Part shown: in pieces, positions 52,009 to 61,748 of the stretch
Numbering within the stretch: position 1 is the stretch's first letter
How the letters are laid out: every line of letters starts with the position of its first letter
Assembly: GCF_008370495.1 (NCBI RefSeq)
Contig: NZ_VTUX01000001.1
Location: forward strand, 248,001-312,000
Length of the DNA stretch: 64,000 nt
Source: Pseudohalioglobus sediminis
Lineage (GTDB): Bacteria; Pseudomonadota; Gammaproteobacteria; Pseudomonadales; Halieaceae
Reading direction: 5' to 3'
Position numbers and translations under genes: made by a program
The notes under the pieces: generated by a model
Told to the model about the DNA's origin: nothing
What the model saw: the letters and a program-made list of their open reading frames with translations, nothing else
Database searches by the model: none

Positions 52009-53727
52009 TTAATCCTGGTACCCGGTGATCGCCTTGGCGGCCTGGTAACCAAAGGTCATTGACGGTCCGAGGGTGGACCCGGGGCCGGGATAACAGGGCA
52101 GCGTGGGAGCGCTGCAGTTACCGCAGGCGTAGAGACCCTCGATGACGGAGCCATCCTCGCGCACCACCTCGGCATTGGCGGTAATCACCATGCCGCCCTG
52201 GGTACCGAAATCACCGGGGTCCAGCCGCACCGCGTAGAACGGCGGTTTCTCCACCGGGCCGAGGCAGGGATTGGGCGTCACCCGCGGGTCGCCGTAGTAG
52301 CGGTCATAGGCGGACTCGCCGCGATGACACTCGGGGTCGACGCCGGTACGCGCATACTCATTCATATCCCGGACTGTCTGTTCGAGTCCGGCGCCGTCCA
52401 CATCGATCTTTGCCGCCAGCCCGGCAATGGTGTCGGCCTTGGCATAGAAACCGCCCTGGGCATACTCAAAGTGCCTGGGCACCTGCCAGTCCGGACGGAA
52501 CTTGCTGTTGAACAAGGGCCCGACGAAATAGTTGGCGCGGAAATTGGCATCAAAGATCTGCCATGTGGGATAGGTCGGGCTCTCTTCGGAGTGCTTGGCG
52601 AAGGTCTCCAGCTGGAACGCCATGTAGTTTTGCGACTCGTTACTGAAGCGCTTGCCGGCGGGATTGACGATAACCGAGCCCGGGTAGGAGCGTTCCATGA
52701 CCGACAGGCGGGGAATCGGCTCACCGGGCACACTGATGGTATTGCACCACCAGGCCTCATCGAGCCGGTGCATCTTCGCGCCCAGGCGCATGGCCTCGTT
52801 GTGCGCATCACCGGTGTTCTCCATTACCCCGGCGCTCCAGCGATGATCGGTCGGCTGCGGCAGGTACTGTTCGCGCATGGCCTGGTTGTGCTCGAAACCG
52901 CCCGCGGCCAGCACCACACCCTTGCGGGCCTGCAGGCGCAGGGGCTTGCCATCCCGGGTCACTTCCAGGCCGACCACCTTGCCATCTTCCTCCACCAGGC
53001 GCGTCATGCTGGTGTTCAGCCACAGCGGCATATCCCGGTCGAGCATGGAGGCGCGCAGCCGCGCCACGCCGGCACAGCCGGTCGCCAGCCGGCGATGATA
53101 TTTGCTTTTCAGGCGCCAGGGAATGTCCAGCAGGTAGTCCACAAACAGCTTCAGTGTCGACTTCCACCAGCCCGGCTGCTGCCCCACCATTTCCGCCGCC
53201 TCGACCTGGGTGATACCGATAACCCCGCCCAGGTGCATCATCTGGTGGGTGCGCCGCAGTCGCCGCCACTCGTCACCCAGTTCACTGGCGTCGAAAGTCT
53301 CCGGCTCCATGGAGCGATGGCCTTCCATCGCGCCTTCCAGGCTGGTGTAGTAATCCGGGTAGTGTTCCAGGGTGACGTAGCGCACCCGCGTGCGCTCGTG
53401 CAGGAAGTCGACCATCTTGGGGCCATTCTCCAGGAAGGCATCCAGCTGGTACTCCGGCACCTCTTCCTCGGTGATCAGCTGCCGCAGGTAGGTCTTGGCC
53501 TTGTCGAAGGAATCCTCCGCGCCAGCCGCTGCGGCATAACGGTTGCCCGGAATCCACACACCGCCACCGGAGACGGAGCTGGTGCCGCCGTAGAGGTCGG
53601 ACTTCTCGATCACCAGCACATCTTTGGTGCCCATTTCGTAACTGCACAGGGCGGCTGTCATACCACCGTTGCCCGAGCCGACTACGATGACATCAAAACT
53701 GTAGTCCCACTGTTGTTCTGTGCTCAT
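52009..53727 (-). CDS. KstD-like FAD dehydrogenase (3-ketosteroid delta-1 dehydrogenase / fumarate reductase family)
   Basis: 572 residues from ATG 53727 with GGGAAG upstream. FAD-binding DVIVVGSGNGGMTAALCSYE near residues 12-31, the SVSGGGVWIPGN block at 55-66, the substrate-region GVVLAAGGFEHN, and the C-terminal FAD block GLYACGNCSAPTLPCYPGPG and TLGPSMTFGYQAAK. The family contains 3-ketosteroid delta-1-dehydrogenases and related flavoproteins acting on cyclic ketones. No steroid ring-cleavage genes are nearby, so substrate is open. It faces the cytochrome c' gene across 216 bases. Confidence 0.88.
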   Translation of the reverse strand: MSTEQQWDYSFDVIVVGSGNGGMTAALCSYEMGTKDVLVIEKSDLYGGTSSVSGGGVWIPGNRYAAAAGAEDSFDKAKTYLRQLITEEEVPEYQLDAFLENGPKMVDFLHERTRVRYVTLEHYPDYYTSLEGAMEGHRSMEPETFDASELGDEWRRLRRTHQMMHLGGVIGITQVEAAEMVGQQPGWWKSTLKLFVDYLLDIPWRLKSKYHRRLATGCAGVARLRASMLDRDMPLWLNTSMTRLVEEDGKVVGLEVTRDGKPLRLQARKGVVLAAGGFEHNQAMREQYLPQPTDHRWSAGVMENTGDAHNEAMRLGAKMHRLDEAWWCNTISVPGEPIPRLSVMERSYPGSVIVNPAGKRFSNESQNYMAFQLETFAKHSEESPTYPTWQIFDANFRANYFVGPLFNSKFRPDWQVPRHFEYAQGGFYAKADTIAGLAAKIDVDGAGLEQTVRDMNEYARTGVDPECHRGESAYDRYYGDPRVTPNPCLGPVEKPPFYAVRLDPGDFGTQGGMVITANAEVVREDGSVIEGLYACGNCSAPTLPCYPGPGSTLGPSMTFGYQAAKAITGYQD

Positions 53728-53943
53728 TGGTTCTTCCCGCAACATCAATGGGCGCATGGTAGCCCAGCAGCGCAGCCAAGGGAGCAGTCGCGCGGCTTAA
53801 CACAGGGCAGGTTTAACATATTGGCCGCGGCTTACAGGCTGACTGGCCGTGGTTTAACTGCACGCGACTTGCGCAAGTCGGCGGGTCTTGCCTACACTCA
53901 TCTGCGCTACCATTTTTCTTTCACTACCCACCAGGACGCCAAT

Positions 53944-54423
53944 ATGAAACGCTCGACTCGCAAACTACTTCTGTCTATCGCCGGCGCCAGTTGCCTCGCC
54001 GCCTCGGTGCAGGTTGCCGCCCACCTCAACGACAAGGAACCGATGCAGTCCTATCGCCAGTCCTACTTCACGTTGCTGGCCATGAACTTCGGGCCTATCG
54101 GTTCGATGGTAAAAGGCGAAATGCCCTGGGACGATGCCAAGGTCAAGATGTTCGCCGGTGACCTGGCGGCGCTGGGCAGCATGGACGTATCCCGTGCTTT
54201 CGGCCCCGGCACCGACAAGGGCACCACCCGCGCCAAGCCGGAAATCTGGGACAACCAGGAAGACTTCAGTGCCAAGCTGCAGGATATGCGGGATGCCGTA
54301 GTCGCCCTGCAGGGGGCAGCCAATTCCGGGGATCGCCAGGCGATTGCGGAGGCCACCGGTGCAGCCGGCAAGACCTGCAAGTCCTGCCACGACGAGTACA
54401 AGTCCAAGGACTACCTGTACTAG
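53944..54423 (+). CDS. Cytochrome c' (class II c-type cytochrome)
   Basis: 159 residues with signal peptide ending near VQVAAH. The mature protein is a four-helix bundle with a single haem motif CKSCH near the C-terminus, TCKSCHDEYKSKDYLY, the mark of class II cytochromes. Cytochromes c' bind NO and may protect against nitrosative stress; some act as electron carriers. The b561-like membrane protein at 54470 lies downstream on the opposite strand (convergent), a cytochrome c'/b pairing seen in other bacteria. Confidence 0.9.
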   Translation: MKRSTRKLLLSIAGASCLAASVQVAAHLNDKEPMQSYRQSYFTLLAMNFGPIGSMVKGEMPWDDAKVKMFAGDLAALGSMDVSRAFGPGTDKGTTRAKPEIWDNQEDFSAKLQDMRDAVVALQGAANSGDRQAIAEATGAAGKTCKSCHDEYKSKDYLY

Positions 54424-54469
54424 GGCCCGCGCAGCGGCCGGCCCGGCCCCGCTGCCGTCAGTTGATGGC

Positions 54470-55126
54470 CTACCACAATGGCTGCGGCTGGGGCGCCTGC
54501 TCCAGCCCCAGCCACAGCAATCCCGCCACCAGCGCCAGCAACACCAGCGCCTTCCACGCCGCAACCGGGGCGGCAGTGCCGACCCTGCCCGGTGCCCGGC
54601 CAGTGAACATGGCAGTGATCATTCCGTCCTTGCGCATGAACTGGTGATAGGCCACCACCAGCACATGCAGGGCGACCAGGACCAGTAACAGGTCGAAGGC
54701 GACTTCGTGCACCACGCCCATGGTATCGCGCCAATCCGTGCTCGCGGCGTAATACAGTGGCCCGGAAAACAGGATGTCGTCAGAATTGAACAGCCCACTG
54801 ATGCCCTGCGCCAACAGCAGCGCCAGCAAGGCAAGCACCGAGAGTGCGCCAAGGGGATTGTGCCCCGGGGTCGGACTGCCACGGCCGCGCAAGTAGCCGA
54901 TCACGGCCCCGGGACCGCGCACAAAGTCGCTGAAGCGCGAATGCACACTACCGACAACGCCCCACAGGATTCGCGCGAAGACCAGCACGATCAGTGTATA
55001 GCCGGTCCATTCATGTATGTCGTTGCGCCCCTGCTCTCCGCTCCACCAGGCCAGCCCGACACAGGCCACCACCGACCAGTGGAATACGCGCGTCGGCACA
55101 TCCCAGAGTACGAACCCCTTGCTCAC
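54470..55126 (-). CDS. Di-haem cytochrome b561-type membrane protein
   Basis: 218 residues. Four or five hydrophobic segments with the b561-like motif WDVPTRVFHWSVVACVGLAW at the start, NDIHEWTGYTLIVLVFARIL, and HEVAFDLLLVLVALHVLVVA plus YHQFMRKDGMI in the second half; four histidines are placed as haem ligands. Moves electrons across the inner membrane. The Nudix gene upstream overlaps it by 4 bases, so they share an mRNA; the cytochrome c' gene is convergent. Confidence 0.9.
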   Translation of the reverse strand: MSKGFVLWDVPTRVFHWSVVACVGLAWWSGEQGRNDIHEWTGYTLIVLVFARILWGVVGSVHSRFSDFVRGPGAVIGYLRGRGSPTPGHNPLGALSVLALLALLLAQGISGLFNSDDILFSGPLYYAASTDWRDTMGVVHEVAFDLLLVLVALHVLVVAYHQFMRKDGMITAMFTGRAPGRVGTAAPVAAWKALVLLALVAGLLWLGLEQAPQPQPLW

Positions 55127-55845
55127 AGCACCTCCCCGGTTGGCACCAGCGGCACGATGTCATCGTCCACGTCTTCGCACAGGTAGTGCCAGCCACCGTC
55201 GACCATGGTGGCACGATGCCGCGGGCCGGGCAGCGCCGGGTCTACCGCCTCGTAACCCGCGTCGCCGTGATACAGGGCAACGATGGTGTCCTCGTGTTTG
55301 GTGATCACCGGCAGGACCCGGGGCACCGGGCTGTCGCGCTCCATCTCCATCACCTCTGCAACGGTGTTGTAACTGGCCAGGCGGGACAGGGTCACCATGG
55401 TCGGGGGCAGGATGCGCAACTCGCCGGCATAGTGTTCATCCAGTGCCTGGCGAACGCCCAGCCAGCGATGATCATGGATCTCCCCGCCGTCGATCACCAC
55501 CTCTTCCTCGGCCTGTAACGGCGCCGCATAAATCCAGGTCGAGAAGCGGCGCTTTTCAGTCTCCGGTGTGGTCCAGTGACTCAGCAAAACCATGTCCTCA
55601 GGCTGGGGCTGCTGTCCGCACTCCTCCATGGCCTCCCGCGCGGCGGCGATACGCGCCGCCTGCTCCTCATCATCGTTGGCTGCGGCCAGGTCTTCCGCGT
55701 CCAGGCTGCCGCCCGGAAATACCCAGAAACCGCCGGCAAAAGCCAGTGACTTGTTCCGCCTGAGCAATAGGGTTTCCAGGCCGGCGTCGGCATCACGCAG
55801 CAGCACCACGGTGCTGGCCGGGCGTATTTCAGGGGTGTCAGACAT
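55123..55845 (-). CDS. Nudix hydrolase, NUDT19-like long form
   Basis: 240 residues from ATG 55845; the frame is open for 30 codons further upstream, but those have no start with a better site. The Nudix signature is interrupted: FWVFPGGSLDAEDLAAA, then a 15-residue acidic insert, and REAMEECGQQP. This insert and the second conserved segment EEEVVIDGGEIHDHRWL resemble NUDT19/CoA-pyrophosphatase-like proteins. Hydrolyses a nucleoside diphosphate linked to another group. It is coupled to the cytochrome b gene. Confidence 0.85.
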   Translation of the reverse strand: MSDTPEIRPASTVVLLRDADAGLETLLLRRNKSLAFAGGFWVFPGGSLDAEDLAAANDDEEQAARIAAAREAMEECGQQPQPEDMVLLSHWTTPETEKRRFSTWIYAAPLQAEEEVVIDGGEIHDHRWLGVRQALDEHYAGELRILPPTMVTLSRLASYNTVAEVMEMERDSPVPRVLPVITKHEDTIVALYHGDAGYEAVDPALPGPRHRATMVDGGWHYLCEDVDDDIVPLVPTGEVL

Positions 55846-55984
55846 CGCTATGACTACCTTTACATGACTGTATTTATAGCCGCGCAGTGTACCAGCAAGG
55901 TCATGCCTGCGCAGTGGCGCCGCGTTCTGACTCATGCCCGGGTATGGTAGTCTGATATTGTTTCTCTTTTTTCACATCCAGGGC

Positions 55985-58282
55985 ATGCGCACGCACCGCT
56001 TAAACCTATCACGTCTCGCGCCTTTACTACTGCTTGCTGCGGGGAGCGACGTCGCCGCGTCAGCACAGCCGGCCATGCTGGAAGAAGTGATCGTGGTCGC
56101 GCAGCGCGTGCAGCAATCGGCGCAAGACACCCCTATTTCCCTGGCAGCGCTGGGTCGCGACCAGCTGGACATACTTGGTATCGACAACATCGCCGACATC
56201 CAGGCCAACGTCCCCAATTTCGTGGTGGACAGCTTTCCCGCCAGCAACCAGACCCTGCGCCTGTTTATCCGCGGCATCGGCATAACCGACGTGCAGGTTA
56301 CCCAGGACCCCGGGGTTGGCGTCTACCTCGACGGTGTCTACCTGGCGCGATCGAGTGGCCTGGCCAGCGAGATAGCCGACCTGGAGCGCATCGAGGTACT
56401 GCGCGGGCCGCAGGGGACGCTGTACGGTCGCAACACCACCGGCGGCGCACTGAACCTCGTCACCGCCAGGCCGGATACGCAGGCACCTGGCTTCACCCAG
56501 TGGCTGGGCGCAGGCAACCGTGATCAGTTCCACGCGCGCAGCACCCTGAACCTGCCCCTGTCGAGTACGCAGGCGCTGAAGCTGGCCGCGCTATACCGGC
56601 AACAGGAAGGCTATATCGACAATCCAGGGCCGGGGGGAGATTTCGGCGACAGCCGCGCCGAGGGCTATCGCCTGGACTGGCGCTGGGATGCCAGTGACAC
56701 CTTCACCCTGGATTACAGCTGGGACAAGTCCCGCGTGGAGACTCACAATTATTCTCCCCAGGCAGTGCTGCCGGGAATCGAATCGGGTACGCCGGCCGAT
56801 GCCGCCATTCGCAGTTCCCGCCGCTTCGTGCCCTACTCGCGCGCGCGAATGGACCGTCTGCGCACCAGCACCCCATTGCTGCCCACCGATACCGACATCA
56901 GCGGCCACGCCCTGACGCTGGACTGGGATGGGCAGCCACTGCGCATCAAGTCGATCACCGCCTGGCGTGAGCTGGAGGACGCCAGCTATATCGATTTTGC
57001 CAGCGGCGCCAGCGCAGAATACCGGGTGGATTTCAACGCCATCACCCTGGGCGCCAGCAGCCCGTCTCCAGGGGCGTTCGACGATGTGCGCACGCGCCTC
57101 GAGCAGGAACAGTTCTCCCAGGAGTTGCAGCTGTTCAGTTCGCTTGCGGACAGCGTGCAGGTGGTCGCCGGCCTGTACTATTTCCGGGAAACGGCGCGCG
57201 AGAACTGGTTCCCACTGCACCACATATTCAGCTTCCCGCTCATCGAGACCGATGACCTCGGGCTGGCGGTGAACATCCGCGCCGAGGACAGCCGCATTCG
57301 CAATGAAGCCATGGCTGCCTATGGCCAGCTGACATGGTCGCCCGCCGCGGACTGGGCCCTTACTGTTGGCTGGCGCTACTCCCGGGATAACCGCGAGGTG
57401 CAGCGGGTGTTCACCCAGGACAATTACATCGACTTCGGCAACCTGGTGCTGGGGCCACTGGAAAGTACGGACTTTCGCGCCGATGCCGACAAGGACTTCG
57501 ATGACAACTCATTTGTGCTGATCGCCGAGCACAACTGGCGTGACGACACCCTGCTGTATGCCAAGCTGGGCGAAGCCTACAAGAGCGGCGGTTTCAACAC
57601 CCGTGACCCGGACCCCGCGTTCTTTTCGCGTGGCTTCGACGAGGAGAAGAATCGTACGGCTGAAATCGGCATCAAGGGTGAATGGCTGCAGCGCGCGCTG
57701 CGGGTCAATACCGCTATCTTTTACTCGCGCTTTGACGACATGCAGCTGAATTTCCTGCTGCCGGGCACTATCTCGGACACACGCGTGCTCAACACGGGGA
57801 AAGCCGAACTGGCAGGGATTGAACTGGAGGTCGTCGCCATGCCGCTGTACGGCTTGCTGCTGCGCGGCAACTACGCCTATCTGCACAGCGAGATCGACGA
57901 TGTACTCGACCCGTTCACCGGCGAGCGTCGCAGCTTTGGTTTCAGCAATGCCCCGGAGCACAGTGCCAGCCTGAACCTCGATTACCAGTTCCCGCCAGTG
58001 GCCGCGGGTGTGATCAGCGTCAACCTCAATTACACCTACATGGACGCGCGCGATACCGCCAGTGCACTGACGTATATCGACGCCTACGACCTGCTGGGCG
58101 CCAGGCTCACGCTGTCACAAGTGAACCTGGCAGGGGGAGAAGTCAGTCTCTCGGCCTGGGTGAAAAATGCCCTGGACGAGGAATATGTGACCTTCACCAT
58201 AGACAACCTGCCCCATGCTTCGCGGGCCGTGCTATGGGGTGAACCCAGGAGTTGGGGAATAGATCTCAGCTATCGCTACTGA
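55985..58282 (+). CDS. TonB-dependent receptor
   Basis: 765 residues from ATG 55985, which gives a signal peptide (MRTHRLNLSRLAPLLLLAAG) ending near ASAQPA. Plug: MLEEVIVVAQRVQQSAQDTP, LFIRGIGITDVQVTQDPGVG, and LERIEVLRGPQGTLYGRNTT. The barrel ends with GIDLSYRY. Same broad class as the receptor at 13984. The next gene, 104 bases downstream on the same strand, encodes a DUF3604 protein, repeating the association at 14-22 kb. Confidence 0.93.
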   Translation: MRTHRLNLSRLAPLLLLAAGSDVAASAQPAMLEEVIVVAQRVQQSAQDTPISLAALGRDQLDILGIDNIADIQANVPNFVVDSFPASNQTLRLFIRGIGITDVQVTQDPGVGVYLDGVYLARSSGLASEIADLERIEVLRGPQGTLYGRNTTGGALNLVTARPDTQAPGFTQWLGAGNRDQFHARSTLNLPLSSTQALKLAALYRQQEGYIDNPGPGGDFGDSRAEGYRLDWRWDASDTFTLDYSWDKSRVETHNYSPQAVLPGIESGTPADAAIRSSRRFVPYSRARMDRLRTSTPLLPTDTDISGHALTLDWDGQPLRIKSITAWRELEDASYIDFASGASAEYRVDFNAITLGASSPSPGAFDDVRTRLEQEQFSQELQLFSSLADSVQVVAGLYYFRETARENWFPLHHIFSFPLIETDDLGLAVNIRAEDSRIRNEAMAAYGQLTWSPAADWALTVGWRYSRDNREVQRVFTQDNYIDFGNLVLGPLESTDFRADADKDFDDNSFVLIAEHNWRDDTLLYAKLGEAYKSGGFNTRDPDPAFFSRGFDEEKNRTAEIGIKGEWLQRALRVNTAIFYSRFDDMQLNFLLPGTISDTRVLNTGKAELAGIELEVVAMPLYGLLLRGNYAYLHSEIDDVLDPFTGERRSFGFSNAPEHSASLNLDYQFPPVAAGVISVNLNYTYMDARDTASALTYIDAYDLLGARLTLSQVNLAGGEVSLSAWVKNALDEEYVTFTIDNLPHASRAVLWGEPRSWGIDLSYRY

Positions 58283-58386
58283 AATAAGCCTTCGCGAGTG
58301 TAAGTAGCGATACCGCCCGCTTTGCCTTGTGCGCGAAAAACTGGAAACTTGTGGGCGCCAAAAATTCATCCAAAGGTAAAGCCTCC

Positions 58387-60456
58387 ATGCGCTCATTCAG
58401 CCTGCTTCTGCTCCCACTGCTGGGTTCCCTGTCGGGTTCTCTGTTGTTCGCCCTGCCAGTATCGGCGGCGGACCCCGCAGAGCCGCCACAGAGCGCAGTT
58501 GAGGGCGATAGCGACGTCGCGCTCCCGCTGCCCCGGCGCGACTACGAGCCCAGCGAAGAACGGGAACCCTGCAATCACTACAACCCGTTACGGCAGCCGC
58601 ATTTCGGCGATACCCACGTCCATACCGCCTGGTCGTTTGATGCCAATTCCCAGGACACGCGCAACCGCCCCGCCGACGCCTACAGATTTGCCAAGGGCGA
58701 GGTCATGGGCATACAGCCCTATGACGACAACAACCAGCCCCTGCGCCGTATCCAGATTGATCGGCCGCTGGATTTTACCGCGGTGACTGATCACTCTGAA
58801 TTCATGGGCGAGATACGCATGTGTACCACCGCAGGGCTGCCCGGCTATTGGCACCCCGTGTGCATCGCCCACCGCTACCTGCCCCAGTTCACTTTCGCCA
58901 CGCTGGCCGCCTACGGCCTGCAGGGCAAGAACCGCTGGGGTTTCTGCGGCGACAACAACGAAGTCTGCTTCGCCCAGGCCGCCGACACCTGGAAAGACAT
59001 CCAGCGCGCCGCCGAGGACGCCTACGATCGCAGCAGCGACTGCAGCTTCACCAGCTTTTCCGCCTATGAATGGACCGGAACCGTGGGCACCGGCCAGAAC
59101 CTGCACCACAACGTGGTGTTCAAAAACCACCAGGTGCCGGACCGCGCCCTGTCATGGATCGAGTCCGAATCCCAGGTCACGCTGTGGGATTATCTCGACC
59201 AGGAGTGCCTGTTGGACAAGCCCGGCTGCGATGCCGTGGTCATCCCGCACAACTCCAACCTCAGCGGCGGGCTGATGTTTGAAACCGCCCGCCTGGCCAC
59301 AGACACCGTGCCAGCGGAGCCCGTCACCGCCGCGGAAGCCACCCGCCGCGCCCGCTGGAATACTCTGTTTGAAGTGATGCAGCACAAGGGGTCTTCGGAA
59401 TGTGACAATCGCACCCCGACCTGGTCTGAAGACGAGTACTGCGGATTTGAAAAACTCGGCTATGACAGCTTTGGCGGCAAGAACACCGGCACGCCCGGCG
59501 GCATCGATGCCAAGTGGCTGAGCTTCATGGTAGACGACGAGAAACTGCCCCAGACCAAGCTGCCGGATGAGAGCAACTTCCTGCGTTACGCCCTGAAAAA
59601 AGGCCTGCAGCAACAGGCGGAACTGGGCGTGAATGCGTTCAAGTACGGACTGATAGCGGCCACCGACACCCACATTGCCGCGCCCGGCCTCACCATGGAG
59701 AAGAACCACCCGGGACACGGGGGTGCCGGCATGGGCTCCAGCGAGGGCGTGCCCAGGGGGCTGGCCGATGAACTGGAATATGGCCCCGGCGGACTGGCCG
59801 TGCTCTACGCCGAGGAGAATACCCGGGACTCGCTGTTCGCCGCCATGCAGCGCCGCGAGGCCTACGCCACCAGCGGCACGCGACCGGTAGTGCGCTTTTT
59901 CGGCGGCTGGGATTACCCGCAGGATGTCTGCGCAGCGCGTGACATGGTCGCCCGCGGCTACGCCGGCGGTGTGCCCATGGGCGGCGATCTCGCACCCCCG
60001 GCTGACAACACGGCAACACCCACATTCATCGTTTCCGCCGTGGCCGACAGTGGCACCGCCAAGTACCCCGGCAACCCGCTACAGCGCATCCAGTTAATCA
60101 AGGGCTGGTATGAAGACGGCGAACTGAAAGAACAGGTACTGGACGTGGCCGGCGGCGACAACGATGCGAGCGTGGACCTGGATACCTGTGAAACCACCGG
60201 CAGCGGCCACGCCCAGCTGTGCTCGGTGTGGCGGGACGACAACTTCAACGCGAATGCCCAGGCCTTCTATTACACCCGCGTGCTGGAAAACCCGAGCTGC
60301 CGCTGGAGCCAGCGCATCTGCGCCGAGGCGGGGGTACGTTGCGACGACCCGGCCACCATCACCGAGGGCCTGGAAAACTGCTGTCGCGAAGACCACGAGC
60401 GGGTTATCCAGGAGCGCGCCTGGAGTTCGCCGATCTGGTACACGCCGCGCACCTAG
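58387..60456 (+). CDS. DUF3604 protein (PHP-like), cysteine-rich, exported
   Basis: 689 residues from ATG 58387; signal peptide MRSFSLLLLPLLGSLSGSLL, cleaved near PVSAADP. Third DUF3604 member of the window: FGDTHVHTAWSFDANSQD near residue 75, DFTAVTDHSEFMGE, IPHNSNLSGG, AATDTHIA and C-terminal ERAWSSPIWY. It differs from the two at 16.5 and 20.1 kb by 65 extra residues and by many cysteines (for example near EREPCNH, CTTAG, NPSCRWSQRICAEAGVRCDD), suggesting a disulfide-stabilised form. Predicted metal-dependent periplasmic hydrolase of unknown substrate; paired with a TonB receptor upstream. Confidence 0.9.
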   Translation: MRSFSLLLLPLLGSLSGSLLFALPVSAADPAEPPQSAVEGDSDVALPLPRRDYEPSEEREPCNHYNPLRQPHFGDTHVHTAWSFDANSQDTRNRPADAYRFAKGEVMGIQPYDDNNQPLRRIQIDRPLDFTAVTDHSEFMGEIRMCTTAGLPGYWHPVCIAHRYLPQFTFATLAAYGLQGKNRWGFCGDNNEVCFAQAADTWKDIQRAAEDAYDRSSDCSFTSFSAYEWTGTVGTGQNLHHNVVFKNHQVPDRALSWIESESQVTLWDYLDQECLLDKPGCDAVVIPHNSNLSGGLMFETARLATDTVPAEPVTAAEATRRARWNTLFEVMQHKGSSECDNRTPTWSEDEYCGFEKLGYDSFGGKNTGTPGGIDAKWLSFMVDDEKLPQTKLPDESNFLRYALKKGLQQQAELGVNAFKYGLIAATDTHIAAPGLTMEKNHPGHGGAGMGSSEGVPRGLADELEYGPGGLAVLYAEENTRDSLFAAMQRREAYATSGTRPVVRFFGGWDYPQDVCAARDMVARGYAGGVPMGGDLAPPADNTATPTFIVSAVADSGTAKYPGNPLQRIQLIKGWYEDGELKEQVLDVAGGDNDASVDLDTCETTGSGHAQLCSVWRDDNFNANAQAFYYTRVLENPSCRWSQRICAEAGVRCDDPATITEGLENCCREDHERVIQERAWSSPIWYTPRT

Positions 60457-60472
60457 GCGCGGCCGCCAGGCG

Positions 60473-60880
60473 TCAGGACATGGCCCGGGCGGCCATGCTC
60501 AGGTCGAAGCCGATCTTGCTGGCCAATTGCGCAGCCTGCTCGCGCTCCGCGGATTCCCGCGACAGGACCCACAGGTTGGTGCAGCGAGTGCCGGTACGGC
60601 AGAAAGCGAAAGCAGGACGTTCCTCGTCGTCAAACAGGTCGGCCATTTGCTGCAGGTGATCGCCGGGGAAATTCATCGCGGTCACCGGCATGTAGTGATA
60701 TTCCAGCCCCGCCTCTTCTGCGGCGGCGGCAATTTCGGCACTGGTGGGCTGGCCATTTTCTTCCCCGTCGGGCCGGTTATTGATCAGCACCTTGTATCCG
60801 GCCGCCGCGATATCGGCAACGGCGCCGGGCGTGATCTGGCCGCATACGGCTAGTGATTCGCTCAGTTTGTAGGCATTCAT
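60473..60880 (-). CDS. DUF442 / TIGR01244-type phosphatase-like protein
   Basis: 135 residues from ATG 60880, behind GAGGAGAG. N-terminal TPGAVADIAAAGYKVLINNR, middle HYMPVTAMNFPGDHLQQMAD, and active-site-like loop AFAFCRTGTRCTNLW, in which CRTGTR has the C-x-x-G-x-R layout of protein-tyrosine-phosphatase-like enzymes. Family members are annotated as sulfur transferases or beta-lactamase-hydrolase-like proteins. Activity is uncertain. It is 23 bases downstream of the crotonase gene on the same strand. Confidence 0.85.
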   Translation of the reverse strand: MNAYKLSESLAVCGQITPGAVADIAAAGYKVLINNRPDGEENGQPTSAEIAAAAEEAGLEYHYMPVTAMNFPGDHLQQMADLFDDEERPAFAFCRTGTRCTNLWVLSRESAEREQAAQLASKIGFDLSMAARAMS

Positions 60881-60903
60881 GATTCTCTCCTCTGGCGTGT
60901 CAT

Positions 60904-61710
60904 CTACTCGCCGCTGAAATTGGGTTGACGCTTTTCCTTGAACGCCCGCGGCCCTTCGCGGGCGTCTCGACTCATCATCACAGCGCCGGCCTGCTCCATC
61001 TCGAAACGAAAGGCATCGGCCCATGGCAGGGTATGGGTCTCCAAGGCCGTGCGTTTGATGGCCTCCAGCGCGAGCGGCGCCTGCATGCTGATATTGTCCG
61101 CGTAGTGTTGCGCCCGCGACTGCAGCTCAGCAAGCGGCACCACCTCGGAAACCAGGCCCATGGCCAGTGCGTCGCTGGCGCTGATAGCGTCGCCACCAAG
61201 CAAGATGCGCATGGCATGCGCCCAGGGCAGCTGCCGCGCCAGGCGCACCATGGAACCGGCTCCGGGTACGATACCGACCCGGGGCTCGGGCAGTGAGAAC
61301 TGGGCGTGATCCGCGGCAATGCGAATGTCTGTCGCCTGCAGCAACTCGGTACCGCCACCCAGCGCGCGACCGTTGATCGCGGCTATAACCGGCTTGTACA
61401 AGGGTTTGCCCTTGAGCATGACCTTGTCGGTTATCAGCGGATCAGACTGCAGGCGCTGCTCCAGCTCATTGGCCGGCTGTCTCGCACCCGTCCACAGCGG
61501 GATCACGTCGCCGAGATCGCCGCCGCAGCAGAAGTCTTCATCCCCGGCGGCGGTCAGCACTGCCACGCGAATGGCCTTGTCCTCGCGAACTTCGTCCCAG
61601 GCGTCCGCCAGTGCGGCAAACATGGCGCCGTTGAGCATGTTTTTCGCCTGTGGCCGATTCAGCGTAATCCAGGCCTGGGGGCCGCGTTTCTCGAAGGTGA
61701 TATCGCTCAT
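60904..61710 (-). CDS. Enoyl-CoA hydratase/isomerase (crotonase) family protein
   Basis: 268 residues. Oxyanion-hole segments AAGDEDFCCGGDLGDV and INGRALGGGTELLQATDIRI, and PEPRVGIVPGAGSMVRLARQ with the second catalytic region. Classical crotonase length. Hydration or isomerisation of enoyl-CoA, or another crotonase reaction; the two glutamates of true enoyl-CoA hydratase are not both evident to me. Downstream of purC and upstream of the DUF442 gene on the minus strand. Confidence 0.9.
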   Translation of the reverse strand: MSDITFEKRGPQAWITLNRPQAKNMLNGAMFAALADAWDEVREDKAIRVAVLTAAGDEDFCCGGDLGDVIPLWTGARQPANELEQRLQSDPLITDKVMLKGKPLYKPVIAAINGRALGGGTELLQATDIRIAADHAQFSLPEPRVGIVPGAGSMVRLARQLPWAHAMRILLGGDAISASDALAMGLVSEVVPLAELQSRAQHYADNISMQAPLALEAIKRTALETHTLPWADAFRFEMEQAGAVMMSRDAREGPRAFKEKRQPNFSGE

Positions 61711-61748
61711 GTACTGTGCGTCCTGTCGGGTTGCTTATGCCAGGCTGT

